From Hypomyces perniciosus (lineage: Eukaryota; Ascomycota; Sordariomycetes; Hypocreales; Hypocreaceae): a stretch of DNA of 64,000 nt. A model generated the notes under the pieces. The model did not search any database. It was given only the letters and a program-made list of their open reading frames with translations, and was not told the DNA's origin. Where the stretch lies: positions 2,914,001 through 2,978,000 of the forward strand of contig SPDT01000002.1 in assembly GCA_008477525.1 (NCBI GenBank), given 5' to 3'. Of the stretch, positions 47,401 through 57,076 are shown in pieces; positions within the stretch are counted from its first letter, which is position 1, and the number at the start of each line of letters is the position of its first letter. The position numbers and the translations under genes are program-made.

Positions 47401-48030
47401 AACTCTCATCTGACCTTCATCCACCAATGTCTTCATGTACTCCTGCCGCTTGATCGGGTCTTTCAGTTCAGCTAAGACTCCATCTTCAGAAGCAGAGATA
47501 TCAGAAGCTCTCTCAGCGTTTAGAACTTTTATGAGGGTCTTCATATAAGAATCGGCAAGCTCCACGGTGTCTTTGTCCCTCTCAAGACTGTCGTAAGCGG
47601 CGTTCCAGAGTCTCTGGGATGTAGACGGTTCTGGGGTCTGTTGCTCTGTGGACTTCGTTACGGGCTGGCGCTCTTTTGGCCCCAGGTCTGCATCGGCAGG
47701 AGGATCAGTGGCATGTGGGATGGAAGATGGAAGATGTGTTTCCGTGCTATAGCCGGAAGTGGCATTCGAAATCGCTTGGGCGGTGGCCGGAGTGACCTGC
47801 TGGGGCTTGCCGCTCAATAGAGTGGTCTTGGCCTGATTGACAGGCAAGCTTAATGCGTTCGTACTATCTGTACATCTCAAGGCTTAGTAGATTGGAAACT
47901 GGATGGCGTTTCGAAGCTGTAACGCCGCCAGTTACAACGTACCTGTAGATAGCGTCCCAGCCGGAAGTGACGAGCCCGACGCGCCACCTCCAAAAATCTT
48001 GTTCCGCCATTTCTGTAGGCGTTTCCCCAT
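44435..48030 (-). pseudogene. NACHT-WD40 NLR-like gene with inverted Walker A segment
   Basis: HET-E/NWD-type STAND ATPase, the class that controls heterokaryon incompatibility and non-self recognition in fungi. Start ATG 48,030-48,028 (MGKRLQKWRNKIF). Introns are inferred at 47,942-47,868 (GTACGT...TACAG) and 47,262-47,214 (GTAAGC...CCCAG); both restore the family frame. Domains in order: NACHT-associated N-terminal domain (about 47,560-46,705), NACHT (Walker B AYLIVDALDEC near 46,240-46,207), winged-helix/HRD-like region, two near-identical 42-residue WD40 repeats plus a divergent third, and the usual C-terminal cap ending at 44,435. Lesions: an extra A in DDK/LTK near 46,737; inversion of 46,358-46,694, which carries GPTGTGKT on the other strand; and TAA at 45,217-45,215 where CAA is expected. 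As it stands it cannot make an ATP-binding protein. Confidence 0.9.
46358..46694 (+). other. 337-bp in-place inversion carrying the NACHT Walker A loop
   Basis: On the plus strand this segment reads from DEINTIERKKDTLLDDAFRW through LLWIKGPTGTGKTMLL to FFCQGTDNTRNSATAVLR and ends QQPHLS. That is exactly the part missing between KCLQDLYIIDP (minus, ending at 46,695) and SSHLYAKYKYSGDSLF (minus, from 46,357). Both joins are in frame if the segment is flipped, and no base is gained or lost. Breakpoints have only 2 bp of inverted microhomology (AG/CT) and no flanking inverted repeats. Confidence 0.88.
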
Positions 48031-49380
48031 GGCTTACACAAGCTCGAAGCACATGCCAACGCTGCCTATCGCTGTATTGACGTGCTTATCGACCAGTTCC
48101 ATAGCAGGAGACAGCCGCATGAAAAATTCTCCGCTTACGCAACAAAAGATTGGCCCAATCACGCACGTATGGCGCAGTGGAAATTCGAAGTGAGAGAATC
48201 TCAGGCTGAGTTTTTCGAAATCAAGTCTCGGTGTCGGGAGCAATGGCTAGAGCAGCTAAGGTCAGATACTTTCGAAAAGATTCCACAAGAATTCTCCATT
48301 CTACATATAGCTGGACGATGGGGGGTTCCTGCTCTGGTGGATTTTGTCTATGGGTCGAGTGATCAAGAATATGATCTGGAGAAGTTGATCTATTTTATTG
48401 ATATTGATTGCGTTGACGCTTCTTACAGCACGCCACTTGAACAGGCCGCTCTGTCAGGATATCTAAATGTTTTGCCTACGCTGCTTAAACAGAAGGGAAA
48501 GGTAACTGAACAGGTGCTAGAAGCCGCGGCAGGAAATTCGAACAATGGCAAGGAGGTGATGGCGTTACTCCTTGACCGAAAAGGAGACCAGATCACCATC
48601 ACAGAGGAGGTAGTGGAGGCTGCGGCGGGAAATTCCAGAAATGGCAAGGAAGTGATGGCGTTACTCCTCGACCGAAGGGGAGACCAGATCACCATTACAG
48701 AAGAAGTAGCAAAGGCTGCGGCGGGAAATTTATGGAATGCCAAGGAAGTGATGGCGTTACTCCTCAACCGAAGGGGAGACGAGATCACCATTACAGAGGA
48801 GGTCATCAAAGCTGCAGCGGGAAATGAGGGGAATGGAAAGGAAGTAATGACCTTGCCCCTCGACCGAAAAGGAGACCAGCTTACTATTACCGAGGAGGTA
48901 GTAAAGGCTGCAGCGACATGTGGTCAAGATGAGGTTCTCACTCTATTATCTCAGCAGAGTGGTCTTGTCTCTGTTCAGGAAGAGTGGCGTTTTATCGCAA
49001 AATTCTATAACGCAGCTAAGGCTGGGGATATCCAGTGTATCAACCAGCTTTTATGTGAAGGAACGAAGCCAGACACAAAAAATACCAAGGGGGTGACGCC
49101 ATTATGGATCGCAGCGGCGCTTGGGCACGAGGCAGTTGTTGAGGTTCTGGCGACAAGGAGCGATGTGGATGTTAACTCTATGGCAATTTCTAGGAGATCG
49201 CCTCTATTCTGGCCATCTACGTGCGGCTATGAGCGAGTTGTGCTTATTTTGATGGATGCTGGAGCGAATCCGCACCTCGTGGATGAGAATGGGGACACGG
49301 CGATTATTGTGGCAAGACAGAACGGTCATGCAAGAGTGGCTAAAATACTTGAGAGGGTGGGAGGATATACACGAGCTTGA
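48031..49380 (+). pseudogene. 5'-truncated NLR-type protein with coding minisatellite and ankyrin-like repeats
   Basis: The frame is open from 48,019 to TGA 49,378; the first ATG is at 48,082. The N-terminal region (EAHANAAY, then FSAYATKDWPNHARMAQW) is the linker that in fungal NACHT proteins follows the NTPase, so the NACHT and N-terminal domains are missing. Between about 48,500 and 48,905 there are four or more 96-bp units encoding TEEVVEAAAGNxxNGKEVMALLLDRRGDQI-like repeats, then ankyrin-like units (GVTPLWIAAALGHEAVVEVL; NGDTAIIVARQNGHARVAKIL). It begins at the base after the start codon of the minus-strand NLR gene, so the two remnants abut. Whether any short product is made from ATG 48,082 cannot be told from sequence. 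Confidence 0.75.
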
Positions 49381-50569
49381 ATTCGACGCATATATACTTA
49401 ATAATAGGAAACGTCACCTGCCTAAATCTAATATCTTCTATAGTAGAAACTGCATTAAAGCTTTTATAATTAGTTAGCTGGCTCATAGACTGTAGAGTAT
49501 AAAGGAAGCACATGGTGTATGCCAGTTTTGGAGACACATCCCTTTCGGAGTCCCGCTTTTTTTGCAACCCGGTTGCCTGTTTGTAAGGTCATGCAACGGG
49601 TCACTTCCTTAGTACGTACCTACGGAAAGACAATGGAACGACTGACCAATAAGGATAGTAAAAATAAGGAGGTTAAGAGAAGATTCTTGTACGCGCTGTC
49701 ACCCTTTCATGCCTCGATTTTGTATCTACGCAATCTCACATTCAGTTAAAAGCCTAAGATAGCCATAACCATTCATAGTTAGTCATTACTGCGTTGGGAT
49801 GGAGTATTGAAATTCGAGCTGCTTCGAGATCTGGAAAAGGTACTCCGTATTTGTGTCGGTGATGGGCTTTTTCCAGGCCAAGCCACCTAGTATCATTATA
49901 TGTTTTCCTTCACCTGCATAACCTTTTTTTTCATTCAAAATACTTCCTCCTAGCTCCGTCCGGAGCTTGTTGGATAACGTTGTGATGAAATTCAGTTAGG
50001 CTGAGATAATGGAAATCATGAAGTACATGGCGGCTCTCGAGGAAGACCAGTAGAGAGATGGAATAGGTGCTCCATGGTTCCGGTCAAGGCACTCATGTTG
50101 CTGGGATTCACCCTAGCGCTTATACTGGAGGGGGTGTGAGCCTAATAGCTGGCCATGCCCGTAAATGTCGGGATGTACGTACACAACCGATATCGGAACC
50201 GCCGCTGTGTACAAAACAGTAACAGTACCGTTTTGTTTGGTTGGGTCAGGTGACTTAATGGTGGTAAATTTCTTAGCGCGGGGTTCATTGACCTCCAAAA
50301 ACGGAATCATGTGACTCCGAATTTGGAGTCTTGGGATGCAAAAAATGGAAGACATCAAACTCAAGAGAAGAGCTTGACGGGACCCCGAATTTTCCGCTAC
50401 CTATGGTCGTATGTGCCTGATGGTAACTTCAGGCAACTCATATACCGCGTTGATATGTATGTAAACACCTCACTGGTCTGGCGATCCAGACCAGCAGGAA
50501 CCTTCCAAACAAGGTTGCAACGAACAGCAGCCCTCATTGGGAAATGCCCAAGACCAAAGGTCCCAGGAC
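49381..50569. other. No gene recognised
   Basis: Balanced composition with only short, unconvincing open stretches on both strands. No domain, repeat or regulatory element could be named. Confidence 0.5.
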
Positions 50570-50855
50570 AACAGGCACACCAAGTCCTAGCCGGACCCGA
50601 CTTCTCATTCCTAGTGAAAGAAGCAGCAACCCAAAAACATGAGGAATACCTTAATAATCTTCCCTCTTTAGTTGCCAAAGGAATGGTGGCAGGAACACAA
50701 CCCCGCCAACTACAATGGCTGGGACCTAGATTGGGTTGACAGCCACAATCTTCCCAGAGGAATACTACTTTGGCTAATAGCAGAGAGGTCTGGCCACGGC
50801 GAATTCCAACAATACCACGAACGCTTCAAGCGCTTCAAACTTCCATTAGTCATGT
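50570..50855 (+). pseudogene. Tad-like LINE ORF2 C-terminal fragment
   Basis: Two frames together give a WWQE..P..Y segment then LPRGILLWLIAERSGHGEFQ and QYHERFK, close to the LPRPVLHRLLAERSGHGDFQ and SYHDRF segment at 41,692-41,766 of the full element. A frame change near 50,700 separates the halves. The zinc motif and tail are missing. It is an old member of the same LINE lineage or a close relative; the upstream limit is uncertain. Confidence 0.7.
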
Positions 50856-51359
50856 GATATGTCACACTTTCGTTATCTTGTTATCTTGTTATCTATTCCC
50901 TCATCTAGCCAGCTATTCCTTTATTATGACGCTTTAGACGGCTATAAATAAAAGGTCTTTGCACCTAGATGTTGAAGATCTCAAGTTATTATAGAATACC
51001 TCAATTTGCAGACTATTTCCACTATTTGACCGTTGGGTGCGACATGTATTTAAATAGCAGTTGTTCCTATCCAACTTGGGAACAGCAAGAGTGTCGAATT
51101 CAATCACTCTTGAGTCTTTCCATGTTCCCACATATTGTTGATTTGTGATTAACAAAATCTCATCCCACGGTCTGAGTGGCCAGAACAGACGCATCTTGAT
51201 CCTCTTTTATATTGGTCTACCCAATCCACTCGCAGCCTGCTAATGGAACTACTTTCGAGAACTTCGAGACCACGGCACCTCTGTTAGCGCAGAGCAAGCT
51301 AGGTCATGATCCTGACATCTTTGACATTTCTCTTCCCCGGGCACAGCTTCACACTAGCT
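50856..51359. other. No gene recognised; short tandem repeat
   Basis: Contains three GTTATCTTGTT-like units at about 50,871-50,895. Otherwise it is probably the 3' flank of the minus-strand J-domain gene. Confidence 0.5.
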
Positions 51360-52954
51360 TCATTGGTTAACAGCTTGCAGAGTTGGGATATGACAATCCA
51401 TCTTTACCTTTTGTTTGGCGTTGCGACAAAAATCGCATTTGAGTCGATTGAGTTTGCGTCTTTTGGTGCGACGGGTATCCTTATCGCATGACGACTGCGC
51501 AGGATGGCTGGATGGAATGTGACCCTCGAGGTGTTTGGGCAAATCGAGTAGAATACCGCGCCAGCCGCACAGTGGACAGTGAGTTGACGGATGTAACTCA
51601 TCCACATGCGCCTGAAGCTGATCTTCAGGAAGGGCCATGTCGCAATGTTCGCATACAGTCCATCGTGTTCATTCAAAATGTGGGAATTCAGGCCCTCCAG
51701 CGTACCCGCAAAGTTGCACTTGGAGCACTGCTTGTGATATAGCTGAAAGTGCTCGAATATGACATGTGCCTCAAAGGGCTCGCTACAGAACGGACAAGGC
51801 AGCCAGGAGTGGTCCCGGATCAAATGAGGCTTCATTTGATGCCATGAATGCGGAATAGAGCATACTAAACAAGGCTGAATCTTGTCATCGTCGGCTATGT
51901 GTTGTCGAAGTTCTTCCTCATCGGGGTTGGCACGAGAACAATATGGGCATCGCAACCAATCATGTTCATCAACAAGATGATCCTCGAGATCCAACTTGGG
52001 AAATGCTTTTCGACACATAGGGCAGAGCTCTTTCGTGTGCACCGCAACAACATGCTCGGTCGCTTCTGCGAAATCAGCTTCAATCTGAGGGCATGCTAGA
52101 CAGCGCTTATATGCGTGGTCCGCACGTACGTGACGCCAAAGCTCACCAACCATCACACGGAGGCAGTCTGGGAATGGACAAGAGATCCAAGCGTGTTCTG
52201 ACAGCACATGTCGTTCAAGATCATCAAGCGTCGAATCCTCGCAGTCGTCACAATGCTGCCATTTGTGATGGTTCGCGAGATGGCTATGTATTGACTCTGT
52301 AGAGTAAAGCTCGAGGCAGAGTGGACAAGGGCGATGGCCATCTTGAAAATGGCGAATAAGGTCCTTTACGGACGATGCCTGACAGCCTATGCAATGGCGG
52401 AGGGTATGGGCCGTTTGAAGGTGTGCTAGCATATCACCAGTTTCAGGTTGGCTGCATACTTGGCACACTTTATCGGGATGTCTGGATGCAAAGTGTCCAG
52501 GCTCTGGGATCTCACCACATAACTCACAAGTGTTATGGGCATCCTGATTGTGATTCCCAATCATATTATATGGCAGGATCATGCGACATTCGCCACAGAC
52601 AATGAATGAAATGCTGATAGCCTCGTCACAGGGGCATGTGGCATCGACTACTCCGCAGTTGGTACAAGCGAAGAAAGAATGACCAGGCATGCGATAAACA
52701 GGTAGCCCAGGTTTACCAGGGAAGAATGTGCGTGGATAACCACGGTAATAATGGTTTGCATGTTTTTGGCTCAATAGAAAAGCCCGTGACTCTTCCAAAT
52801 GGATTTGTGTAGGCCACCAATTTTCTGGAATTGATTGTTGATTTCTTTTATCGGGGTGGCAGTACTTTGAAGCAAGCTTATATGCTTTATGGATTTCTTG
52901 TTCCGTGTAATTGCCAAAGTCGAGACCAAGAGCGTCAAAAGGGCTGTAATGCAT
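51360..52954 (-). CDS. J-domain protein with multiple C2H2-like zinc fingers (frameshifted 3' end)
   Basis: Starts at ATG 52,954. Residues 1-60 form a J-domain-like start (FDALGLDFG...IHKAYKLASKYCHPDK, with the HPD motif at residues 33-35 that stimulates Hsp70). It is followed by roughly a dozen CxxC...HxxxxH fingers to residue about 430, for example CELCGEIPEPGHFASRH, CPLCLELYSTESIHSHLANH and CPMCRKAFPKLDLEDHLVDEH. No membrane segment is visible. Near 51,652 the finger pattern jumps to another frame, continuing CDMALPEDQLQAHVDELH, THCPLCGWRG and a Lys/Arg-rich tail with CDFCRNAKQK, ending at 51,360. One missing base explains this; the unshifted frame ends at 51,404. Role unknown; co-chaperone or nucleic-acid binding are possible. 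An 8-bp minisatellite sits 20 bp upstream. Confidence 0.75.
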
Positions 52955-52973
52955 ATTGCACAGGCGTAGATAC

Positions 52974-53077
52974 GTAGGTGCGTAGGTGCGTAGACTGTAG
53001 GTGCGTAGGTGCGTAGGTGCGTAGGTGCGTAGGTGCGTAGGTGCGTAGACTGTAGGTGCGTAGACTGTAGATGCGTA
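52974..53077. repeat. GTAGGTGC minisatellite
   Basis: About 11 tandem units of GTAGGTGC interrupted three times by GTAGACT. It lies immediately upstream of the J-domain gene start, in its likely promoter or 5' leader. Confidence 0.9.
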
Positions 53078-53435
53078 TTGTTGATTCCTGGCTGCTGGTT
53101 ACAAATAAACAGATTGGCTTTGCCAGCCCCTCTCGAGAGGAGAATGGAATAGATTGCATAAAATGTTGGTTACTGTGTTATTAATCAAATAAGTGGGTAC
53201 TCAACTCTATAGTTGCTGGTTGTTGGCTTGGCTCTTATCCAAGTTGCAGGCAATCTCCACTCTGAACTGGATACATTGTTTGTTTTACTATTACTATGTC
53301 ACGGCCTCCGGCCAGCACGCCGGATACTGCTTGAAAGTGCAGTGGGACGAAGCTGCAGACCTCCTCGTGGTGTCCAGTGTCAGTACGGAGTAGTTATGGC
53401 ATGAACGCGTCATCGGCAAAGCTAACAATCTGCAA
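53078..53435. other. No gene recognised
   Basis: Balanced sequence upstream of the J-domain gene. Two overlapping plus-strand open stretches near 53,193-53,404 show no known motif. Confidence 0.45.
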
Positions 53436-53724
53436 GACGGATATCGTATACGAAAGCCATCTGACTCGGAACGCACTCCGCAAATATAGGTGGCACTAAT
53501 AGTAAGTCAAGAGCTATTTATGACAGCTGAGGGTAATCTTTCCGTCTCTCCCACCAATACTGGATGGGATTGGTGACCAGAGGGTCGTTCTTAACGTCAG
53601 GGCTCGATAGCCAGCGGTCATATTCGTCATGATCTACATTCTGCGAGTTTTCCAAAGATGAAGACCTGCCGAATAGGAAATTTCCTCTTCGTGTTTGAAT
53701 TACGAGCTTGAATATCGAAGCCAC
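53436..53724 (-). pseudogene. hAT transposase C-terminal fragment
   Basis: Minus-strand frame from 53,724 reads DEYDRWLSSPDV then NPIQYWWERRKDYPQLS, the start of the hAT dimerisation domain (family pattern W-W...YP-L...A). The next codon is a TAA at 53,518, after which the same frame gives IALDLLLVPP and AEC, which corresponds to the family LSIPAMSAECERVFS region and then degenerates. The N-terminal zinc finger and catalytic core are absent. It is a relic. Confidence 0.75.
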
Positions 53725-53769
53725 ACTGCCAGATCCACGAGGTCTGCCTTCTTGGTCATTATTCCATAG

Positions 53770-53902
53770 GTCGTTTAAGTTAAACGACTTTTAATTACCA
53801 GCGAAATTGCCAAAACGCACAGACCATGCTGACTAAAACAACCTGCGACTAAAACAACCATTTTAATTGGCTGTCCTTAACCTAAGTGGGGTACTTAGGT
53901 TA
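53770..53902. repeat. Cluster of palindromes and a 13-bp direct repeat
   Basis: Three elements within 133 bp: GTCGTTTAA-G-TTAAACGAC (53,770-53,788), two copies of GACTAAAACAACC spaced by 3 bp (53,831-53,843 and 53,847-53,859), and a 10-bp-stem hairpin TAACCTAAGT-GGGGT-ACTTAGGTTA (53,878-53,902). It lies beside the hAT fragment, so it may be a subterminal region of a lost DNA element. Confidence 0.7.
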
Positions 53903-54317
53903 CCCAGAGCTATGTTAGGTTAAGCTTATGGCGTATTAGGGATTAGTCTAGCGCTTCTGTTAAAGGGGAAGGCTGGGGCTTATTGCTTTATGAAAAGTAT
54001 ATATTAATAGTTAGATCTCCATAATTTGAAATCAAACAATCTGTCAGAAACTGGGGACGACTAGAAGAGAGTGAGAGAGTCTGGGAGGTGACCTAGCCGT
54101 AGAGTAGCAGGTAGATCGCAAGCAAGAAGTAGTAAGTGACTGTATTAATTTCTGCCCTTCTTTCCTACGAGGTCCAAGAATCTCTGTATATATGCACCTT
54201 CCTGGGGTCACGTGGCTTCGTAGAAAAAGGGGGGGCTGGTCCCCTTTGTTATCCCTTTAGTCTCCCTTTGACTCCTGACACAATCAGGCTTTACTTATTA
54301 TACTACGACTTTGAATA
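53903..54317. other. No gene recognised
   Basis: Mixed sequence; a short open stretch at 54,136-54,318 has no recognisable motif. Confidence 0.45.
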
Positions 54318-54539
54318 ATGGAGCAATCATTAAATAAGCCAGAGCTCATTCGGCTCCATGAGCCAAGCATGCTTTTGCTATGTTTAATATGCCGAGCCGC
54401 TATCCGCCCCGGAGCTACAGCCGTTGCATCACATTTTCGAGAACAACACAGGCTCACTGGAGATTCACTGCAGCAGGTGATGGCGTTTGAAAATTCACAT
54501 CAGGCTACTTTGAATGACCCACGCACAGTTGAGCTATAA
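54318..54539 (+). pseudogene. OrsD-like C2H2 domain fragment
   Basis: 73 codons from ATG 54,318: HEPSMLLLCLICRAAIRPG followed by VASHFREQH and ending LNDPRTVEL. The CxxC...H...H spacing and the LNDP tail match the OrsD domain (DUF3505) found in many fungal proteins and named after a protein of the orsellinic acid cluster. Usual family members are several hundred residues and continue past this point. Here a stop follows at once, and the following sequence is not recognisably OrsD. It is probably a truncated remnant; a short functional protein is possible but unlikely. Confidence 0.55.
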
Positions 54540-54640
54540 ATGACGACGTCGCGCTTGATTATCGCACTCCAAGGTTTGACAGCCGCAGCGCAAGTCCGGC
54601 TAGCTAGAGCTAGCAGCGGAGTAACGGACCAGGCCTGCCA

Positions 54641-55129
54641 TTGCTCCAGTTAAGTGACTGGGACAAAGATCTGGCATATGATGAATTGCCGCCCACTTGC
54701 ATTCATTATTCCATTGAGTGGAAGTTGCTTTTAAACAAAGGAAGACTCACAAAGCTCACATACAATCCAGAGCAAGAACCAAATCTTGTATTAGCGCCTG
54801 GTGCATTTTGGAATACAACCCTGAAGTCAACAGTCGAGGACCTCCTAAAGCGGAAAACACCACGAAATAAATGCTATAAACCCGAGGAGACTAACGTCGT
54901 TGTATCTGTATCGGACCGTTCCGAACGGGACCTAACGAAGCGCTTCAACGAGTTTAATATCGAATGGGATATTGTGGAGAACCAACTGAGAGCCTGGAGT
55001 CCTCTTTTCCGTGGCCGGAAGAAGCTGCGGATCGACATATCATTTATTTGCAAGGATGCGAGTCAGTCTGCCGCTATCCATGACAAGGACCGATCTAGGT
55101 TCAGGCCATCTACCGCAGTGATGCAGTAG
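54641..55129 (+). pseudogene. Fungal conserved hypothetical, 3' end lost in transposon
   Basis: Open frame without an ATG near its start; the first codon in frame is TTG. It reads HYSIEWKLLLNKGRLTK, then LVLAPGAFWNTTL, LKRKTPRNKCYKPEET, VVVSVSDRSERDLTKRFNEF and FRGRKKLRIDISFICK. I recognise this only as a repetitive family of fungal hypotheticals without assigned function; it often occurs near mobile DNA, from memory. After ISFICK (about 55,050) the frame runs into the antisense of the Tc1/mariner fragment, so its natural C-terminus is gone. The preceding OrsD-like piece may or may not belong with it. Confidence 0.5.
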
Positions 55130-55772
55130 CTGTTCAATAAAGTCATAAAAAATATTCGCTGTCTGTCGATCCTGGGTATATACGCGCGAACAATACACCA
55201 TCCTGTGTATACGCTGGGAGAATCTGAAACCTTTGCTCACGATTGAACCCATTGATCTACACTGGCGTGCATCCTCCGGGGGCCCATCCCCAGTGTCTTT
55301 GTCCAACTTTCTTGTCGCAACCGGACTCATCAATAAAGACTAGTTGATTGGTCTCGTATTTCGAGAGCCTATGTAGATATAAATCTCGTAGCTCGTGATT
55401 TCGTTGCTTTGCCACACGGCGGGTCGTTTTCCTAGACCATCCCATGGCCTTCAAGGTCCGGCCGACGCTGTAAGGCGACAATTCTACTCCGGTCTTATCG
55501 TATAGGAAATCAACCATCTCACATCGAAACATGTCAGGCTGCTTGATTAGCTGCTCACGTAGGATTTCTCGCATGTAAGGTGTAATAGTACTGCGCCGAC
55601 CGACACGGCTGGAGGGTGCTTCCATCGTTCCAGAGCATCGTCGTTTCGATCGCTTTCTGCGTACTGTGCGTTCGCTGCAACCGACAACTGTGACTATTTC
55701 GTTAGTCGGCAAATCTTTCTGGATCATCGCATCCATCAGTTCATGTTGAGAGGCAGCAAGTTGCGGAGCCAT
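55040..55772 (-). pseudogene. Tc1/mariner-type transposase, broken
   Basis: ATG 55,772. A helix-turn-helix N-terminus (LPTNEIVTVVGCSERTVRRK) is followed by a second one (MREILREQLIKQPDMFRCEM) and the DDE core with the first catalytic Asp in FIDESGCD, then GQRHWGWAPGGCTP. A TAG at 55,259-55,257 (CAG expected) interrupts it. The frame then reads INGFNREQRFQILPAYTQDG and shifts at an A6 run near 55,147-55,152 (T6 on the coding strand). It continues to LVMDS with the second catalytic Asp near 55,080, then ends without the third acidic residue. No terminal repeats were found. Confidence 0.85.
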
Positions 55773-57076
55773 CGATATTATGTATCAGCAACGACAAGCC
55801 TGTTCTGGCTTTGTTGACGGCGTGGTTCCAATAGATGTCGCTGCCTACTGGATGGCCTAAACCGGACGGGCAATATCTCTATGCCTTAGAAGTTAGGTGT
55901 CTACTGCAACTGCCTGATGCCCGTGAAAGGTCCAATTCCGGCCTACGTTAAGGCACCTTCTCAAAAGTACACATCGGCTTGAGCCCGGCACTGTATCAGC
56001 CACATTGCGCCACAAGACTGGTCCGTGCTTAGAATGTTTTAAAACTAAAAAATGCGGAAACTCGTTTCGCCCTTTACTATATCTGTAGAGGGTTACTGCA
56101 TATATAGGCATTAAGGTCAAAATTCAAAGTTATTCGTATAATTCGAATTAATGAAAAACGGAATGCGAGAAAACTCACTTAGTCTGGAGAAGGTTGGGTC
56201 GAGCAGGCCAAGGCACCTCTATATTTAGTGCTGTAGCGGGGGGCACAGTGGGGCTCCAGTCAAACTGTGATCCCGTGTATGGGTTCCCCGCACTTCGTAG
56301 TCACGCAATCACGCATCACTCCGTATTGATTCAAAGTACGAGTATTGTGTTAACCCCGGCGAGCCCTAGCACTGTTCAAGGAAAGCGTAGGGATGATACA
56401 TGTTCAACAGACCCTGCGGCCACACAGGTGTTTCCTCGAAGTGCCGTTTTTTATTACTACTTGACGCGTTTCGGTTTGCCGGCGCATACCACTCTCGGGC
56501 AAGCCGTTCGATGGGTGCTTCAATCACCTATCCAGCCAAGATCCCAGAAGCGGGTTTCCGGGTCAACATCAAGATCACAACGCGTTCTGAAGGCTAAGAT
56601 CATCGGTATGACCGGTATCATCTAGACGGGCGAGAGCGGATCGATCTGCGCGAACAATCATACTCTCATAGGGAGACTGTAGAGACGTAAACGAGCCTGT
56701 TAACTGCGTTTAAAATGGAGGAATAACGTGCCTGCAGATACCTAACAGTTCACCCGCATCTGACCCGCATTTGGAACGAACTCGTGCTCATCGTAAGCTT
56801 CGGACTAGTCCAGGGTGAAATAACAGCTCCACCAACAGCAGGCTTTCCATCAAGCCCCGAATATTTCCCGGTCTCTGTGGTAACATACCACAGCTCTTGC
56901 AGACAGTGGGGGCACCCTCCGTAGAACAGATAAATGGAGAGAGATCCGTATCGGATCTCTCAAACGCAAATGGTTTGTTTGTCGATGCGGCCACAGTGTG
57001 TAGTCAATTCCCCGCTACGATTTCGCACTCGTACAAACGAGGTTAGTGTGCTTCAGCGACAAGAATCAACATCACG
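55773..57076. other. No gene recognised
   Basis: Several medium open stretches on both strands (56,194-56,625 plus; 56,788-56,994 minus) show no known domain. The last part is probably the promoter and 5' leader of the Ulp1-like gene. Confidence 0.45.

Noticed and set aside
48423..48809. Minus-strand repetitive open frame
   Set aside because: It is the antisense of the 96-bp coding repeats of the NLR tail.
52974..53159. Minus-strand open frame over the minisatellite (SLRTYAPTHLRTY repeats), or a CRISPR-like array
   Set aside because: It is an 8-bp minisatellite read in frame; no constant repeat-spacer structure and a eukaryotic context.
56194..56625. Plus-strand 143-codon open frame as a gene
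   Set aside because: No domain or family resemblance; an overlapping second frame is also open, so likely chance.
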